Shown here one piece after another: positions 35,828-44,867 of a DNA stretch of 64,000 bases. The stretch lies in NCBI GenBank assembly GCA_963706875.1, contig CAVPNW010000016.1:1-64000 (forward strand), written 5' to 3'. The notes beneath the pieces were generated by a model. That model was not told the origin of the DNA, searched no databases, and saw nothing but the letters and a program-made list of their open reading frames with translations. Made by a program: the position numbers and the translations under genes. The DNA is from Prado023 sp963706875 (lineage in GTDB: Bacteria; Actinomycetota; Actinomycetes; S36-B12; CAIYMF01). How positions within the stretch are numbered: position 1 is the stretch's first letter; every line of letters begins with the position of its first letter.

Positions 35828-36283
35828 ATGGAGCAGATCACGGCCGTCACCGGGTTGGTCGGGGTCTATCACGCCGATGGTGGTCCGATCGGCGAGGCCA
35901 AGTACGTGATCGGCAAGCTGCTCGGGACCGCCCACTGCGCCCTGTGCGACATCACCCACTCCCCCGTGCGCCGCAGGCCCGCATGGGATCGCATGGTCGC
36001 TGGGCTCGGCGTCGACTTCGAGCTGCTGCACCTGAACGAGATGCCCCCGGAGGTGGCCGCCGCGACAGCACGGCACGGCTCACCACTCGTGCTCGGCCGA
36101 CTCCCCGATGGCAACGTCGAGCCGGTCCTGCTGCCGGCGGACCTCGACGCCCTCGACGGGTCGGTCGACTCCTTCGACGTGGCACTGCGCAGCGCCCTGA
36201 GCCGACGAGTTGCCCAAGCGGAGGCAGCCCCCGGCCCGGACGTGTCGGCCGTCCCCTCCGAGACGGGCGCGCACGCATCATGA
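35828..36283 (+). CDS. Conserved protein of unknown function with CxxC motif, coupled to mycoredoxin
   Basis: 151 residues beginning MEQITAVTGLVGVYHADGG. I do not recognise a family. Visible features are GEAKYVIGKLLGTAHCALCD, with a CxxC pair at about residues 37-40, then ITHSPVRRRPAWDRM, a Glu/Leu-rich middle (FELLHLNEMPPEVAAA) and a Pro-rich end. No signal peptide or membrane helix. It starts 48 bases after the patatin gene with a CCGAGGGAGA ribosome binding site, and its stop overlaps the ATG of the mycoredoxin (ATGA), so the two are translated together. A redox or metal role through the CxxC is a guess. Confidence 0.6.
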   Translation: MEQITAVTGLVGVYHADGGPIGEAKYVIGKLLGTAHCALCDITHSPVRRRPAWDRMVAGLGVDFELLHLNEMPPEVAAATARHGSPLVLGRLPDGNVEPVLLPADLDALDGSVDSFDVALRSALSRRVAQAEAAPGPDVSAVPSETGAHAS

Positions 36284-36522
36284 CGGCGGCGGTGACCCTG
36301 TACACCACGACCTGGTGCGGCTACTGCATCCGGCTCAAGCACTCGATGAGGCGCGCAGGCATCGCCTACACAGAGATCGACATCGAGACCGATCCCGACG
36401 CCGCGGCCGTCGTGGAGCGGATCAACGGTGGATGCCAGACCGTACCCACGGTGGTCCTGCCGGACGGGACGGCAATGACCAATCCGTCAGTTCGCGACAT
36501 CGTGGGAGCCCTCAACCCCTGA
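36280..36522 (+). CDS. Mycoredoxin (glutaredoxin-like thiol oxidoreductase)
   Basis: 80-residue thioredoxin-fold protein with the active site TTTWCGYCIRLK (CGYC, residues 13-16) and the cis-Pro TVPTVV near residue 56, which fits mycoredoxin-1: reduces protein-mycothiol mixed disulfides using mycothiol, the actinobacterial thiol. Length and the C-terminal helix SVRDIVGAL are normal. It is translationally coupled to the CxxC protein upstream. Its last 36 bases overlap the end of the convergent methyltransferase gene. Confidence 0.88.
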   Translation: MTAAVTLYTTTWCGYCIRLKHSMRRAGIAYTEIDIETDPDAAAVVERINGGCQTVPTVVLPDGTAMTNPSVRDIVGALNP

Positions 36523-37137
36523 CCGGGCGGCCAGCACCACCACGGTGAAGGGCTGAGAGGTACCCCACGGCGTGGTGTGCACCCGGAGCTCGGATCGAAC
36601 GAGGTCCCCCGCTGCGAACCCGAGTGCTGCGACCAGCGCGTCGGCGTCGTAGCGCTGAACCGGCAGCCCGCTGCAGGTCTCGGGGCCCTCCGGGGCGAAC
36701 GTCGCCACTATCACACGGCCCCCGGGTGCCAGGGCGGCGCGCACGGACTCCGCGTAGGCGCGCTGGTCCGCCGGATCGGTGAGGAAGTGGAACACGGCGC
36801 GGTCGTGCCAGAGCGCGACCGGCTCCTGGACTCGGAGCGTGCGGACGTCCGCCGCGATCAGCTGGACCTCCGGCACCCGGCCGACACGCTCGCGGATGCG
36901 CTCGAGGGCGGCTGCGGACACGTCGACGGCGCACACGCGTCGGTGGCCCTGAGCCAGCAGGGCGTCGACCAGCAGGGACGATCCCGATCCGACGTCGAGG
37001 ATGAGGTCATCAGCAGCGAGGTGGAGGCCGTCGATCAGGTCCAGCCAGAGCTCGTCCTCCGGTTGCCACCAGCTGACGCCGTCCACGGGCTTGGTCGAGT
37101 GCACGGCCTCCCAGTGCGCTCGCGGGTCATGTGCCAT
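36487..37137 (-). CDS. Class I SAM-dependent methyltransferase
   Basis: 216 residues, with SAM-binding motif I LILDVGSGSSLLVDALLAQG near residue 45, acidic motif II (RVCAVDVSAAAL), the motif IV region ALWHDRAVFHFLTDP and a GRVIVATFAPEGP strand. It resembles the methyltransferases described as thiopurine- or tellurite-type in small-molecule resistance, but the substrate cannot be deduced. A GTG five codons upstream (37152) is an alternative start. It overlaps the mycoredoxin gene tail to tail and is probably in one unit with the EamA transporter located 28 bases upstream. Confidence 0.82.
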   Translation of the reverse strand: MAHDPRAHWEAVHSTKPVDGVSWWQPEDELWLDLIDGLHLAADDLILDVGSGSSLLVDALLAQGHRRVCAVDVSAAALERIRERVGRVPEVQLIAADVRTLRVQEPVALWHDRAVFHFLTDPADQRAYAESVRAALAPGGRVIVATFAPEGPETCSGLPVQRYDADALVAALGFAAGDLVRSELRVHTTPWGTSQPFTVVVLAARSGVEGSHDVAN

Positions 37138-37164
37138 GGACCCATCATCCACCCCCGGTGCCGA

Positions 37165-37992
37165 CTACCCCGCTGTGATTGCGGCCACACCGCAGAGCGC
37201 GAGGACGACGCCGACCTGCTGGACCGGCCGCAACCGCTCGTGGTCGATGAACCGCGCCAGGAGGATCGTGGCCACCGGGTACAGCGAGCCGAACACGCTG
37301 ACCAGCGACAGCATCCCCAGGGTGCTCGCCAGGCCGAAGGCGAGATTCGCCCCGACGTCCATCAGGCCCACCGCCACGAAGGCGGGGGCCTCGGCGCGGG
37401 TCACCGAGACACTGCGCCGCAGCGCGAGGACGGCCAGCGCCATCAGGCTCACGGTGGTGATCCGCATCACGGTCATCGTCATGACGACGCTGGTCTCGCT
37501 CCCCTGCGCGATCGCGACAAGCGAGGTACCGAGGAAGACTGCCGAACCACCGGCCAGCAGCACCGGAGCCCACCCTGCGTCGCCATGGACCTCGGGGCCG
37601 CTGGCCGCCACGACACCGGCGAGAGCGACCACGATCCCAACCGCCTGCAGCGTGGTCGGCTGCTCGCCGCCGGCCAACCCGACGGCCAGGGGAACCAGGA
37701 CGCCCAGTGCCGCGATCGGGGAGACCACGCCCATGGTCCCGATCGCCAGCGCCCGGTAGTACAGGGCCAGGCCCGTGGCCCCCGACAGGCTGGCGAGCAC
37801 CGCCCAGCCCACGTAGTCCCGAGGGGCGGACCATGCCCCGGTCACCGTCGCCACCGCCAGCATGGCGAGCAGTCCGACGCTCTGGGTGCCTCCCAGGACC
37901 ACCAGGACATGCCGTCGCCGCGAGAGCTTTCCGGCCATGTAGTCGGCACTTCCCCACATCACGGAGGACAGCAGTGCGAGCAGGGCAGCCAC
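37165..37992 (-). CDS. EamA/DMT family transporter
   Basis: 275-residue inner membrane transporter with about ten helices in two EamA repeats. The first repeat begins LLALLSSVMWGSADYMAGK and ends LGVLVPLAVGLAGGE; the second runs from LLAGGSAVFLGTSLVAIAQG to VVLALCGVAAI, with the typical SLVSVFGSLYPVATILLA stretch near the end. Such proteins export or exchange metabolites; the substrate is unknown. The GTG start has no Shine-Dalgarno sequence, but TACCGT stands 8 nt upstream. It is divergent from the DUF3000 gene with a 77-base gap. Confidence 0.88.
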   Translation of the reverse strand: MAALLALLSSVMWGSADYMAGKLSRRRHVLVVLGGTQSVGLLAMLAVATVTGAWSAPRDYVGWAVLASLSGATGLALYYRALAIGTMGVVSPIAALGVLVPLAVGLAGGEQPTTLQAVGIVVALAGVVAASGPEVHGDAGWAPVLLAGGSAVFLGTSLVAIAQGSETSVVMTMTVMRITTVSLMALAVLALRRSVSVTRAEAPAFVAVGLMDVGANLAFGLASTLGMLSLVSVFGSLYPVATILLARFIDHERLRPVQQVGVVLALCGVAAITAG

Positions 37993-38000
37993 GGGTCGAG

Positions 38001-38006
38001 ACGGTA
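38001..38006 (-). promoter_or_regulatory. -10 element TACCGT, candidate leaderless start
   Basis: TACCGT on the minus strand ends 8 nt before the GTG of the EamA transporter gene. Confidence 0.45.
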
Positions 38007-38056
38007 CACGCTCGACGTCGGTGACCGACCTCCCTCCGAACCGGGCCCGCAGGGCG

Positions 38057-38062
38057 TAGCCT
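38057..38062 (+). promoter_or_regulatory. -10 element TAGCCT, candidate leaderless start
   Basis: TAGCCT ends 7 nt before the ATG of the DUF3000 gene. It faces the EamA -10 at 38001-38006 across about 50 bases. Confidence 0.5.
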
Positions 38063-38069
38063 GCCGCTC

Positions 38070-38639
38070 ATGAACGCGATCGTCGGCGATGAGGCTGCGG
38101 ACTTCCGGACCGCGTTGACCTCGTTGCGCGACGTCCGGCTGCGGCCCGAGATCCTGCTCGAGGAGGCGCCGGCACCGCAGCGACTGGCCCCGTTCGCGAT
38201 CGCCCTGACCGCCGAGGTCGTGATCGATGACGAGGACCTCGGCAACGGCCGGCTCGTCGTGCTGCACGACCCGCAGGGACAGGACTCCTGGGGTGGGACG
38301 TTCCGGGTCGTGGCCTTCATCAAGGCCACCCTGGAGCCTGAGATGGCCGCCGATCCGCTGCTGGCCGAGGTGGGCTGGTCCTGGCTCGTCGAGGCGCTGG
38401 ACTCCCAGGGTGCCAGATACACCAACATCTCCGGGACCGTGACGCGCGTGACCTCGGAGTCGTTCGGTGGGCTCTCGGAGCGCCCCCTCGAGGGTCAGAT
38501 CGAGATCCGCGTGTCGTGGACTCCGGACGACGCGAACCTGGCCCCGCACGCCCATGCGTGGGCTGAGGTCCTGGGGCAGGCGGCGGGCCTCATGCCCCTG
38601 CCCCCCGGCGTGGCCCAACTCCCGCGCCCCCGAGGCTGA
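38070..38639 (+). CDS. DUF3000 domain protein
   Basis: 189 residues matching the actinobacterial DUF3000 family: FRTALTSLRDVRLRPEILLE, RLAPFAIALTAEVVID, GRLVVLHDPQGQDSWGGTFR and SWLVEALDSQGARYTNISGT. No signal peptide or membrane segment. The function is unknown. In many actinobacteria this gene stands upstream of the HRDC ribonuclease D gene, as here, with one regulator gene between. It probably starts from a leaderless transcript. Confidence 0.9.
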   Translation: MNAIVGDEAADFRTALTSLRDVRLRPEILLEEAPAPQRLAPFAIALTAEVVIDDEDLGNGRLVVLHDPQGQDSWGGTFRVVAFIKATLEPEMAADPLLAEVGWSWLVEALDSQGARYTNISGTVTRVTSESFGGLSERPLEGQIEIRVSWTPDDANLAPHAHAWAEVLGQAAGLMPLPPGVAQLPRPRG

Positions 38640-38776
38640 GCCGGCCCGCATCGACGCGTGACGCACGCCTGAGCCGACGGCCTCACTCCTTCGGGTGACG
38701 GTGCTCAAGGCGCGCAGCGGTGGCCTCCGATGGATGTGCCAACTGGCTTTCGCCCGGACGCGCCGTTGGAGGTGCC

Positions 38777-39385
38777 GTGATCACTGTCGCCCAGAGCACA
38801 GCCGTACCGATCATCCCGCTGCCACGGGGCCGCTTCGCCGCACTGACCGTCGGCGTCGACGCATCACATGTCGCGGGGCTGACACCCCGGCTTCGTTCCC
38901 TGGGCGCCTCGGCAGTCCATCGTGCGGCCACTGCGCGGGGCGGGCAGGTCCCCAGCCCGAACGGACCCCATGACCTCTGCGTCGTCGAGGCCGCCGGACC
39001 GCAGATCCGCGAGGAGCTGCGCGCCCTGCGCGCCATCGGGTGGCGCCGGGTGGTGGTGGTCACCACGCGCTCGGAGCTCGTGCGCCAGGCCATCGGCAGC
39101 GGAGCACGGTGCGCCGTCGTCCCGCCGGCCAGGTCCTCGGGTCCAGCGGGGATCCCGCTCCCCCGCTCCCGCTCCGGCGACGAGGGCGTCGATGCCATGT
39201 CGGCCCGCGAGGTCCAGGTGCTCCAGCGTGTCGCGGAGGGGCACACCAACCGCCAGATCGGCGAGGACCTCTGCCTGTCGGCGCTGACGGTCAAGAGCCA
39301 CCTGGCCAGGATCGGGCGCAAGCTCGGGACCGGCGACCGCGCGGAGATGGTTGCGATCGGGTTCCGCCACGGCGTCGTCGCCTGA
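38777..39385 (+). CDS. LuxR-type HTH transcriptional regulator
   Basis: 202 residues. The C-terminal 65 residues form a LuxR/FixJ helix-turn-helix: SAREVQVLQRVAEGHTNRQI followed by LSALTVKSHLARIGRKLG. The N-terminal part (LTVGVDASHVAGLTPRLRSL, WRRVVVVTTRSELVRQ) looks like a degenerate receiver; I see no phosphorylatable Asp in the usual place, so it may not need a kinase. The GTG start is set by GGAGG six bases upstream. It lies between DUF3000 and RNase D, a conserved actinobacterial spot. Targets are unknown. Confidence 0.82.
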   Translation: MITVAQSTAVPIIPLPRGRFAALTVGVDASHVAGLTPRLRSLGASAVHRAATARGGQVPSPNGPHDLCVVEAAGPQIREELRALRAIGWRRVVVVTTRSELVRQAIGSGARCAVVPPARSSGPAGIPLPRSRSGDEGVDAMSAREVQVLQRVAEGHTNRQIGEDLCLSALTVKSHLARIGRKLGTGDRAEMVAIGFRHGVVA

Positions 39386-39459
39386 CGGCCCGACCTCCCA
39401 CTCGCTGAGCATCCGCGATTCCCGGTGGTTCGGTGGGTCGAGCCGTGGTCGGGCGCGGG

Positions 39460-39465
39460 TACGGT
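39460..39465 (+). promoter_or_regulatory. -10 element TACGGT, candidate leaderless start
   Basis: TACGGT ends 6 nt before the GTG of the RNase D gene, leaving no space for a ribosome binding site. Confidence 0.5.
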
Positions 39466-39471
39466 GGCACC

Positions 39472-40719
39472 GTGTCCGAGTCCCCCGCCCTGGTCGAGGC
39501 CGAACCGGCCGAGGCCCAGGAGCCCACGCCACTGCCCGCCCTCGAGCTGCGCGACGGGTTGCCCCGCGTCACTGAGACCCAGGAGGACCTCGACCGTGTC
39601 GTGCGCGACCTCAGCTCCGGAACCGGCCCGATCGCGGTGGACACCGAACGGGCGTCCGGCTACCGGTACGGTCAACGCGCCTACCTGATCCAGGTCCGCC
39701 GCGACGGTTCCGGGAGCGCCCTGATCGATCCCCACGCCGTCCCCGGGGTGCCGGGCCTCGCCCAGGCGCTGCAGGGCCCGGAGTGGATCCTGCACGCCGC
39801 CAGCCAGGACCTGCCCTGCCTGGCCGAGCTGGGCCTGACCCCCACCACCCTGTTCGACACGGAACTGGCGGGGCGCCTGCTGGGAATGCCCCGTGTCGGG
39901 CTCGGCCCCATGGTGGAGGACGTCCTGGGCATGACCCTGGCCAAGGGCCATGGAGCCGCGGACTGGTCCCGGCGACCCCTGCCCGAGGACTGGCTGGAGT
40001 ACGCCGCCCTCGACGTGGAGGTGCTCATCGAGCTGCGCGCCGAGCTGCGCGCCCGCCTGGTGGAGGCTGGCAAGCTCGAATGGGCCGAGCAGGAGTTCGC
40101 CGCCGTGCGGGACGCCCCGCCCCCGCCCCCTCGGGTCGACCCCTGGCGGCGCACGTCGGGCATCCACAAGCTCCGCTCGCGACGATCCCTGGCCATCGTC
40201 GAGCACCTGTGGGTGGCCCGGGACCGGATCGGCCAGGAGGTCGACACCGCGCCCGGACGGCTGCTGCCGGACTCCTCGATCATCGCAGCGGCCCAGGCCC
40301 TGCCACGCGACGTGAGCGCGCTGCAGGCCACCAAGGCCTTCCACGGTCGTGGCGCGACGCGCTACCAGCGCGCCTGGGGCGCCGCCCTGCGTGACGCCTG
40401 GGCCGTGCCGGAGAAGGACCTCCCCCTGTCGGTCATCAAGGGTGATGGCCCACCGCCCCCCCGCTCCTGGCCCCAGCGCGACCCGGCGGCCGCAGCCCGG
40501 CTGGATCGTGCCCGTGCGGCTCTCCAGGCGCTGGCCGAGAAGCTCGACCTGCCAGTCGAGAACCTGATCACCCCCGACCTGGTGCGCCGGGTGATGTGGG
40601 CGCCCCCCGCGGACGCCAGCGAGATCCCCGCAACGCTGAGCGCCGCCGGTGCGCGACCCTGGCAGGTCGAGCTCACGTCCGGCCTGCTCGCGGATGCCCT
40701 GCACCCTGCGGCGGGCTGA
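39472..40719 (+). CDS. Ribonuclease D (DEDD exonuclease with HRDC domain)
   Basis: 3'-5' exoribonuclease of 415 residues acting on structured RNA such as tRNA precursors. The DEDD exonuclease motifs are visible: Exo I AVDTERASGYRYG (D and E), Exo II ILHAASQDLPCL, Exo III EYAALDVEVLIEL. An HRDC domain (WVARDRIGQEVDTAPGRLLP) and a second helical C-terminal region follow, with a proline-rich insert around residue 225. It is divergent in role from, but next to, DUF3000 as in related genomes, and converges on the GGDEF/EAL gene with a 2-base gap. Confidence 0.9.
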   Translation: MSESPALVEAEPAEAQEPTPLPALELRDGLPRVTETQEDLDRVVRDLSSGTGPIAVDTERASGYRYGQRAYLIQVRRDGSGSALIDPHAVPGVPGLAQALQGPEWILHAASQDLPCLAELGLTPTTLFDTELAGRLLGMPRVGLGPMVEDVLGMTLAKGHGAADWSRRPLPEDWLEYAALDVEVLIELRAELRARLVEAGKLEWAEQEFAAVRDAPPPPPRVDPWRRTSGIHKLRSRRSLAIVEHLWVARDRIGQEVDTAPGRLLPDSSIIAAAQALPRDVSALQATKAFHGRGATRYQRAWGAALRDAWAVPEKDLPLSVIKGDGPPPPRSWPQRDPAAAARLDRARAALQALAEKLDLPVENLITPDLVRRVMWAPPADASEIPATLSAAGARPWQVELTSGLLADALHPAAG

Positions 40720-40721
40720 GG

Positions 40722-42495
40722 TCAGCCCTCCGTCGCGCAATCCGTGCGCTCCAACGAGCCGGGCGCCCAACTGGCGCGCGCCAGGCCCATCTCCTCGGGG
40801 CGCAGCACCTGGGCGAGCAGGTACCCCTGCGCCTCGTCGCACCCGAGCTCGGAGAGGACGTCCAACTGCTGGCGGGTCTCCACGCCCTCGGCCACGACCC
40901 TCTGGCCCAGGGCGTGGGCTGCCGACACGGCCGCAGCCACGATCGCCCGATCAGCGCTGCTCGCGGAGATGCTGGCCACGAAGGACCGGTCGATCTTCAC
41001 CCGGTGCGGCCCGAGGAACCGCAGGGCCCCCAGGGACGAGTAGCCCGTCCCGAAGTGGTCGATGGCCAGCCCGATGCCCGAGGAGCGCAGCCTCCGCAGG
41101 GTCAGCTGCGCGGGGCCAGTGGGCTCCAGCAGCCCGAACTCGCCCATCTCGAAGACCACGGCGCCCGGGAGGTCCCCCTGCTCGGCGATGATCCGGAGGG
41201 CGTCCCCGGCGAAGGAGGCGGAGTACACCTGCCCGCGGGCGAGGTTCAGCCCGACGGGAACATCCACCCCCTCGGTGCGCCAGTGGGCCCGCTGGCGCAG
41301 GGCACGGCGCAGGACCTGCTCGCTGAGCGCGCCGTTGAGGCCCGCGCGCGCCGCGACGGGCAGGAACTGCGAGGGGTAGACCAGCGACCCGTCGGAGAGC
41401 TGCAGCCGGGCGAGGGCCTCGACGTAGGCAAGGCGGCCCGAGGCGATCTCGACGATGGGCTGGTAGTGCAGGACCAGCCCGGCAGGTGCCCCGGCACCGG
41501 TCGGCGGCTGCTCGACCTCCAGGGCGACCCCCAGGGCCTCCCGGATCCGCTCGGCAGTCTCCAGCTCCTCGTCCATCTCCACCGAGTGCAGTCGCACGGT
41601 GTTGCGACCCGCATCCTTCGCCCGGTACATGGCCATGTCGGCCTGGCGCAGCAGGTTGGCCGGATCGATCGAGTCCGCCCTGGCGACCGAGATGCCCACA
41701 CTCATGCTGATCCGGTGGGCACGCCCCTCCACGCTGACCGGCTGGTCCAGGGTTGACCGCACCCGCTCGGCGACGGCCCGCACGTCCTGGGGGTCGGCGA
41801 GCTTCGGGCAGAGCACCACGAACTCGTCGCCGCCGATCCGGGCCAGTGAGTCCTCGGGGCGCACCGCTGCCCGGATCCGCCGGGCCACCGCCACGAGGAG
41901 CTCATCGCCCACCTGGTGACCCCGGGTGTCGTTGACCATCTTGAATCCGTCGAGGTCCAGGAAGATGACGGCCACGTGTGGCCCGCCCGACGCGTGGTCG
42001 AGGCCGGCGAGCTGTCGCAGGAGCTCACCGCGATTGATCAGGCCCGTCAGGGGGTCCTCGCGGGCCTCGCGGTCGAGTCGTGCACGTGTGGTCCACTGCT
42101 CGGTGACGTCGTGCAGGATCACCAGGGCCAGGGGCGCACCGGAGCTGTCCCGCTCGGACAGCGACGAGATGGAGACGGCCAGCCAACGATCCCCGTCGAG
42201 TCCGGCGGACGGCACCCGGATTGCGCGGGCCCGTCCGGGTGTGCCCTGGGCGGCGTGCGCGGCGGTGACGCCGGGGATCAGGTCCTCAAGGTCGGTGCCG
42301 ACCACCTCCTCGGGACGACGGCCGAGGAGTGCTGCAGCGGCCGGGTTCGCGTCCCGCACGATGCCAGGGCTCCCTGGATGATATCGTCGTGCGCAGGATC
42401 GCCACGGGCGACTCGTCGAAGACCGAGCGCAGCAGCCCGCTGCGATCATCCTCGCCGGCTCCCCGGACGTTCCGTGCGACCTGCTCCCCGTCCAC
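40722..42495 (-). CDS. PAS-GGDEF-EAL cyclic-di-GMP signalling protein, one frameshift
   Basis: About 590 residues: PAS domain (LRSVFDESPVAILRTTIS to LVILHDVTEQW), GGDEF domain with intact RIGGDEFVVL and FLDLDGFKMVNDTRGH, and EAL domain (LHYQPIVEIASGRLAYVEAL). GGDEF makes c-di-GMP and EAL degrades it. In the EAL part the usual DDFGTG reads IDHFGTGYSSL, so one metal-site Asp is His; KIDRSFV and VVAEGVET remain, so hydrolysis is uncertain. The frame breaks near 42373, where one extra T in CCCTGGC separates the start of the PAS domain. The GTG start lies 4 bases after the dxs stop, an unexpected operon partner. Confidence 0.88.
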
Positions 42496-42499
42496 CCGA

Positions 42500-44374
42500 T
42501 CAGCCCGGCGGATCGAGCAATCGCCGGGCGGCGTCGGCACACCCCTGCGCGGTGAGTCCCAGCCGCTCCAGGATGGCCGGTCGCGCGGCATGGTCGAGGA
42601 ACTCCTGGGGTATCCCCAGCCTCTGCATCCGCACGCCCATCCCGGCGTCGGCCAGGGCGGTGGCCAGGCTCGACCCGATCCCGCCCGCCAGGCCGTTGTC
42701 CTCCACCGTCACGACCACGCCGATCTCGCCGGCGAGCTCCACGAGCCCTGCCGGCAGGGGCGTGACCCACAACGGCGCGGCAACGGCCACGGGAACGCCC
42801 TCGGCGGACAGCTTCGCGGCGGCCTCACGGGCCACGCCAGCCATGCTGCCCACCCCGACCAGCAGGACCTGGGGCTCGGAGTCGGCGTGCAGGAGGTCGA
42901 CCCCGTCGCTGACACCCACCGCCGGGAGCGGCTCGGCGAGCCGGCCCTTGGGGAAGCGCACCACCGTCGGACCGTCGGAGACTTCCACAGCCTCCCGCAG
43001 GGCCCTGCGCAGGGTGTCCTCGTCGCGCGGTGCGGCGACCCTGACCCCGGGGACCAGCGCGAGCATGGACAGGTCCCACATGCCGTTGTGGGAGGCTCCG
43101 TCGTCGCCGGTGACCCCGGCACGGTCGAGGATGATGGTGACCCCGGCACGGTGCAGGGCGACATCCATGAGCACCTGGTCGAAGGCCCGGTTCAGGAAGG
43201 TGGCATAGACCGCCACCACCGGGTGCAGCCCGGCGTAGGCCATGCCGGCGGCCGAGGTGAGCGCATGCTGCTCGGCGATCCCGACGTCGTAGGTGCGATC
43301 CGGGAACTCGGCGGCGAACTTGTCGAGGCCCGTCGGGCACAGCATCGCGGCGGTGATGGCCACGACGTCGGGGCGCTCTCGACCGATCTCCACGAGCTCG
43401 TCGGCGAACGCTGCGGTCCAGGTCGGCCCGCCGTTGCTCACCGGGATCCCGGTCTCCGGGTCGATGATCCCGACCCCGTGGAAGCGATCCGCCTCGTCGT
43501 TCTCCGCCGGCGCGTACCCGCGACCCTTCTGGGTGATGACGTGGACGATCACCGGACCCCCGTAGCGCTTCGCGGCGCGCAGGACCGACTCCACGCAGGC
43601 CACATCGTGCCCATCCACCGGGCCGAGGTACTTCAGTCCCAGGTCCTCGAACATCCCCTGGGGCGCGACCACGTCCTTGACGCCGCGCTTCACGCCATGC
43701 AGGGCCTCGAACAGCGGCGCACCCACGACCGGCGTGCGACCCAGCATGTCCTTGCCCCAGTCGAGGAACCGCTCGTACCCGCGAGTGGTGCGCAGGGTGT
43801 CCAGGTGCCGGGCGAGACCACCGATGGTCGGGGCGTACGAGCGCTCGTTGTCGTTGACCACGATGATCACGGGTCGGCGGGAGTCGGCGATGTTGTTCAG
43901 GGCCTCCCACGCCATGCCGCCGGTGAGCGACCCGTCGCCGACCACGGCGACGACGTGCCGCTGCCCGAGGGTGCCGGCCTGCTCGAAGGCCTTCGCGATG
44001 CCGTCGGCGTAGGACAGGGCCGTGGAGGCGTGCGAGTTCTCGATGACGTCGTGCGGGCTCTCCGCTCGCGACGGGTAACCGGAGATCCCCCCCTCCTGGC
44101 GCAGGTGGTCGAACCCCTCGCGCCGGCCGGTGATCAGCTTGTGCACGTAGGACTGGTGACCGGTGTCCCAGAGCAGCACGTCGCTGGGCGAGTCGAAGAC
44201 CCGGTGCAGCGCGAGGGTCAGCTCCACAACCCCGAGGTTGGGCCCCAGGTGGCCGCCCGTTCGGCTGACCTTCTCCACGAGGAACCCACGGATCTCCTCG
44301 GAGAGCTCATCGAGCTGATCGGGCCTCAGCGCGCGGAGGTCCGCGGGTGAGTCGATGCTGTCCAGCACGCCCAC
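42500..44374 (-). CDS. dxs: 1-deoxy-D-xylulose-5-phosphate synthase
   Basis: Thiamine-diphosphate enzyme that joins pyruvate and glyceraldehyde 3-phosphate, the first step of the MEP isoprenoid route, also feeding thiamine and pyridoxal. 624 residues, normal length. Visible motifs: GHLGPNLGVVELTLALH, LLWDTGHQSYVHKLITGR, the TPP site GDGSLTGGMAWEALNN, YLGPVDGHD and VTGDDGASHNGMWDLS of the transketolase-like second half. The GTG start is chosen because AGGAGG lies seven bases upstream; a longer in-frame extension exists. The GGDEF/EAL gene follows at once. Confidence 0.97.
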   Translation of the reverse strand: MGVLDSIDSPADLRALRPDQLDELSEEIRGFLVEKVSRTGGHLGPNLGVVELTLALHRVFDSPSDVLLWDTGHQSYVHKLITGRREGFDHLRQEGGISGYPSRAESPHDVIENSHASTALSYADGIAKAFEQAGTLGQRHVVAVVGDGSLTGGMAWEALNNIADSRRPVIIVVNDNERSYAPTIGGLARHLDTLRTTRGYERFLDWGKDMLGRTPVVGAPLFEALHGVKRGVKDVVAPQGMFEDLGLKYLGPVDGHDVACVESVLRAAKRYGGPVIVHVITQKGRGYAPAENDEADRFHGVGIIDPETGIPVSNGGPTWTAAFADELVEIGRERPDVVAITAAMLCPTGLDKFAAEFPDRTYDVGIAEQHALTSAAGMAYAGLHPVVAVYATFLNRAFDQVLMDVALHRAGVTIILDRAGVTGDDGASHNGMWDLSMLALVPGVRVAAPRDEDTLRRALREAVEVSDGPTVVRFPKGRLAEPLPAVGVSDGVDLLHADSEPQVLLVGVGSMAGVAREAAAKLSAEGVPVAVAAPLWVTPLPAGLVELAGEIGVVVTVEDNGLAGGIGSSLATALADAGMGVRMQRLGIPQEFLDHAARPAILERLGLTAQGCADAARRLLDPPG

Positions 44375-44450
44375 GTATGCGCCTCCTACTCGTGCGGTCG
44401 TCCACACAGTCTAGGAGTGAACTCCCGTCCGCACACTGGCGACTCGACCC

Positions 44451-44456
44451 TAGGGT
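44451..44456 (+). promoter_or_regulatory. -10 element TAGGGT, candidate leaderless start
   Basis: TAGGGT ends 7 nt before the ATG of the small conserved gene. It lies in the 89-base gap divergent from dxs. Confidence 0.5.
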
Positions 44457-44463
44457 GGTACGC

Positions 44464-44826
44464 ATGACGACTCCCCCCGGCTGGCCGCGCGCCGTGCCCG
44501 ATCCGGAGTCGCCGGCGTTCGGCGACAAGGTGGTCGGCTGGCTGCTGGACCTGTGCCCCCCGGACTACCGCGGCCACGAGGTCCTCCGGCGCTACCCCGT
44601 GGTCCTCGCCCGGCTGGCAGCGCTGCACGCCGACGCCTCGCTGCAGGCGGCCAGGAGCGCCTACGCGGGTGCCCGGCGCGACCTCGCAGGCCGCGTGCCG
44701 CCGGAGGCGATCGAGGAGACCATGGTCGCGCTGAGCAAGGAGGGCTCCCGGCTGGCCGCCCAGGTGCGCGAGGTCGCCCTGGTCGAGGAGGCGCTGCAGG
44801 GCCGCCGCTGGCGCCCGAAGCTGTAG
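44464..44826 (+). CDS. Conserved small protein of unknown function
   Basis: 120 residues, mostly helical and rich in Arg, Ala and Leu. It starts MTTPPGWPRAVPDPESPAFG, has VVGWLLDLCPPDYRGHEVLR and YPVVLARLAALHADASLQAA, and ends in a coiled-coil-like stretch (EGSRLAAQVREVALVEEALQ) with a basic tail. Similar short proteins occur next to dxs in other actinobacteria as far as I recall, but I know no function. No export signal. A SOUL-domain gene follows 41 bases on. Confidence 0.68.
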   Translation: MTTPPGWPRAVPDPESPAFGDKVVGWLLDLCPPDYRGHEVLRRYPVVLARLAALHADASLQAARSAYAGARRDLAGRVPPEAIEETMVALSKEGSRLAAQVREVALVEEALQGRRWRPKL

Positions 44827-44867
44827 GAACCCCTGCGCCACGCCCGATTCGGCGGGACACTGGGCAC

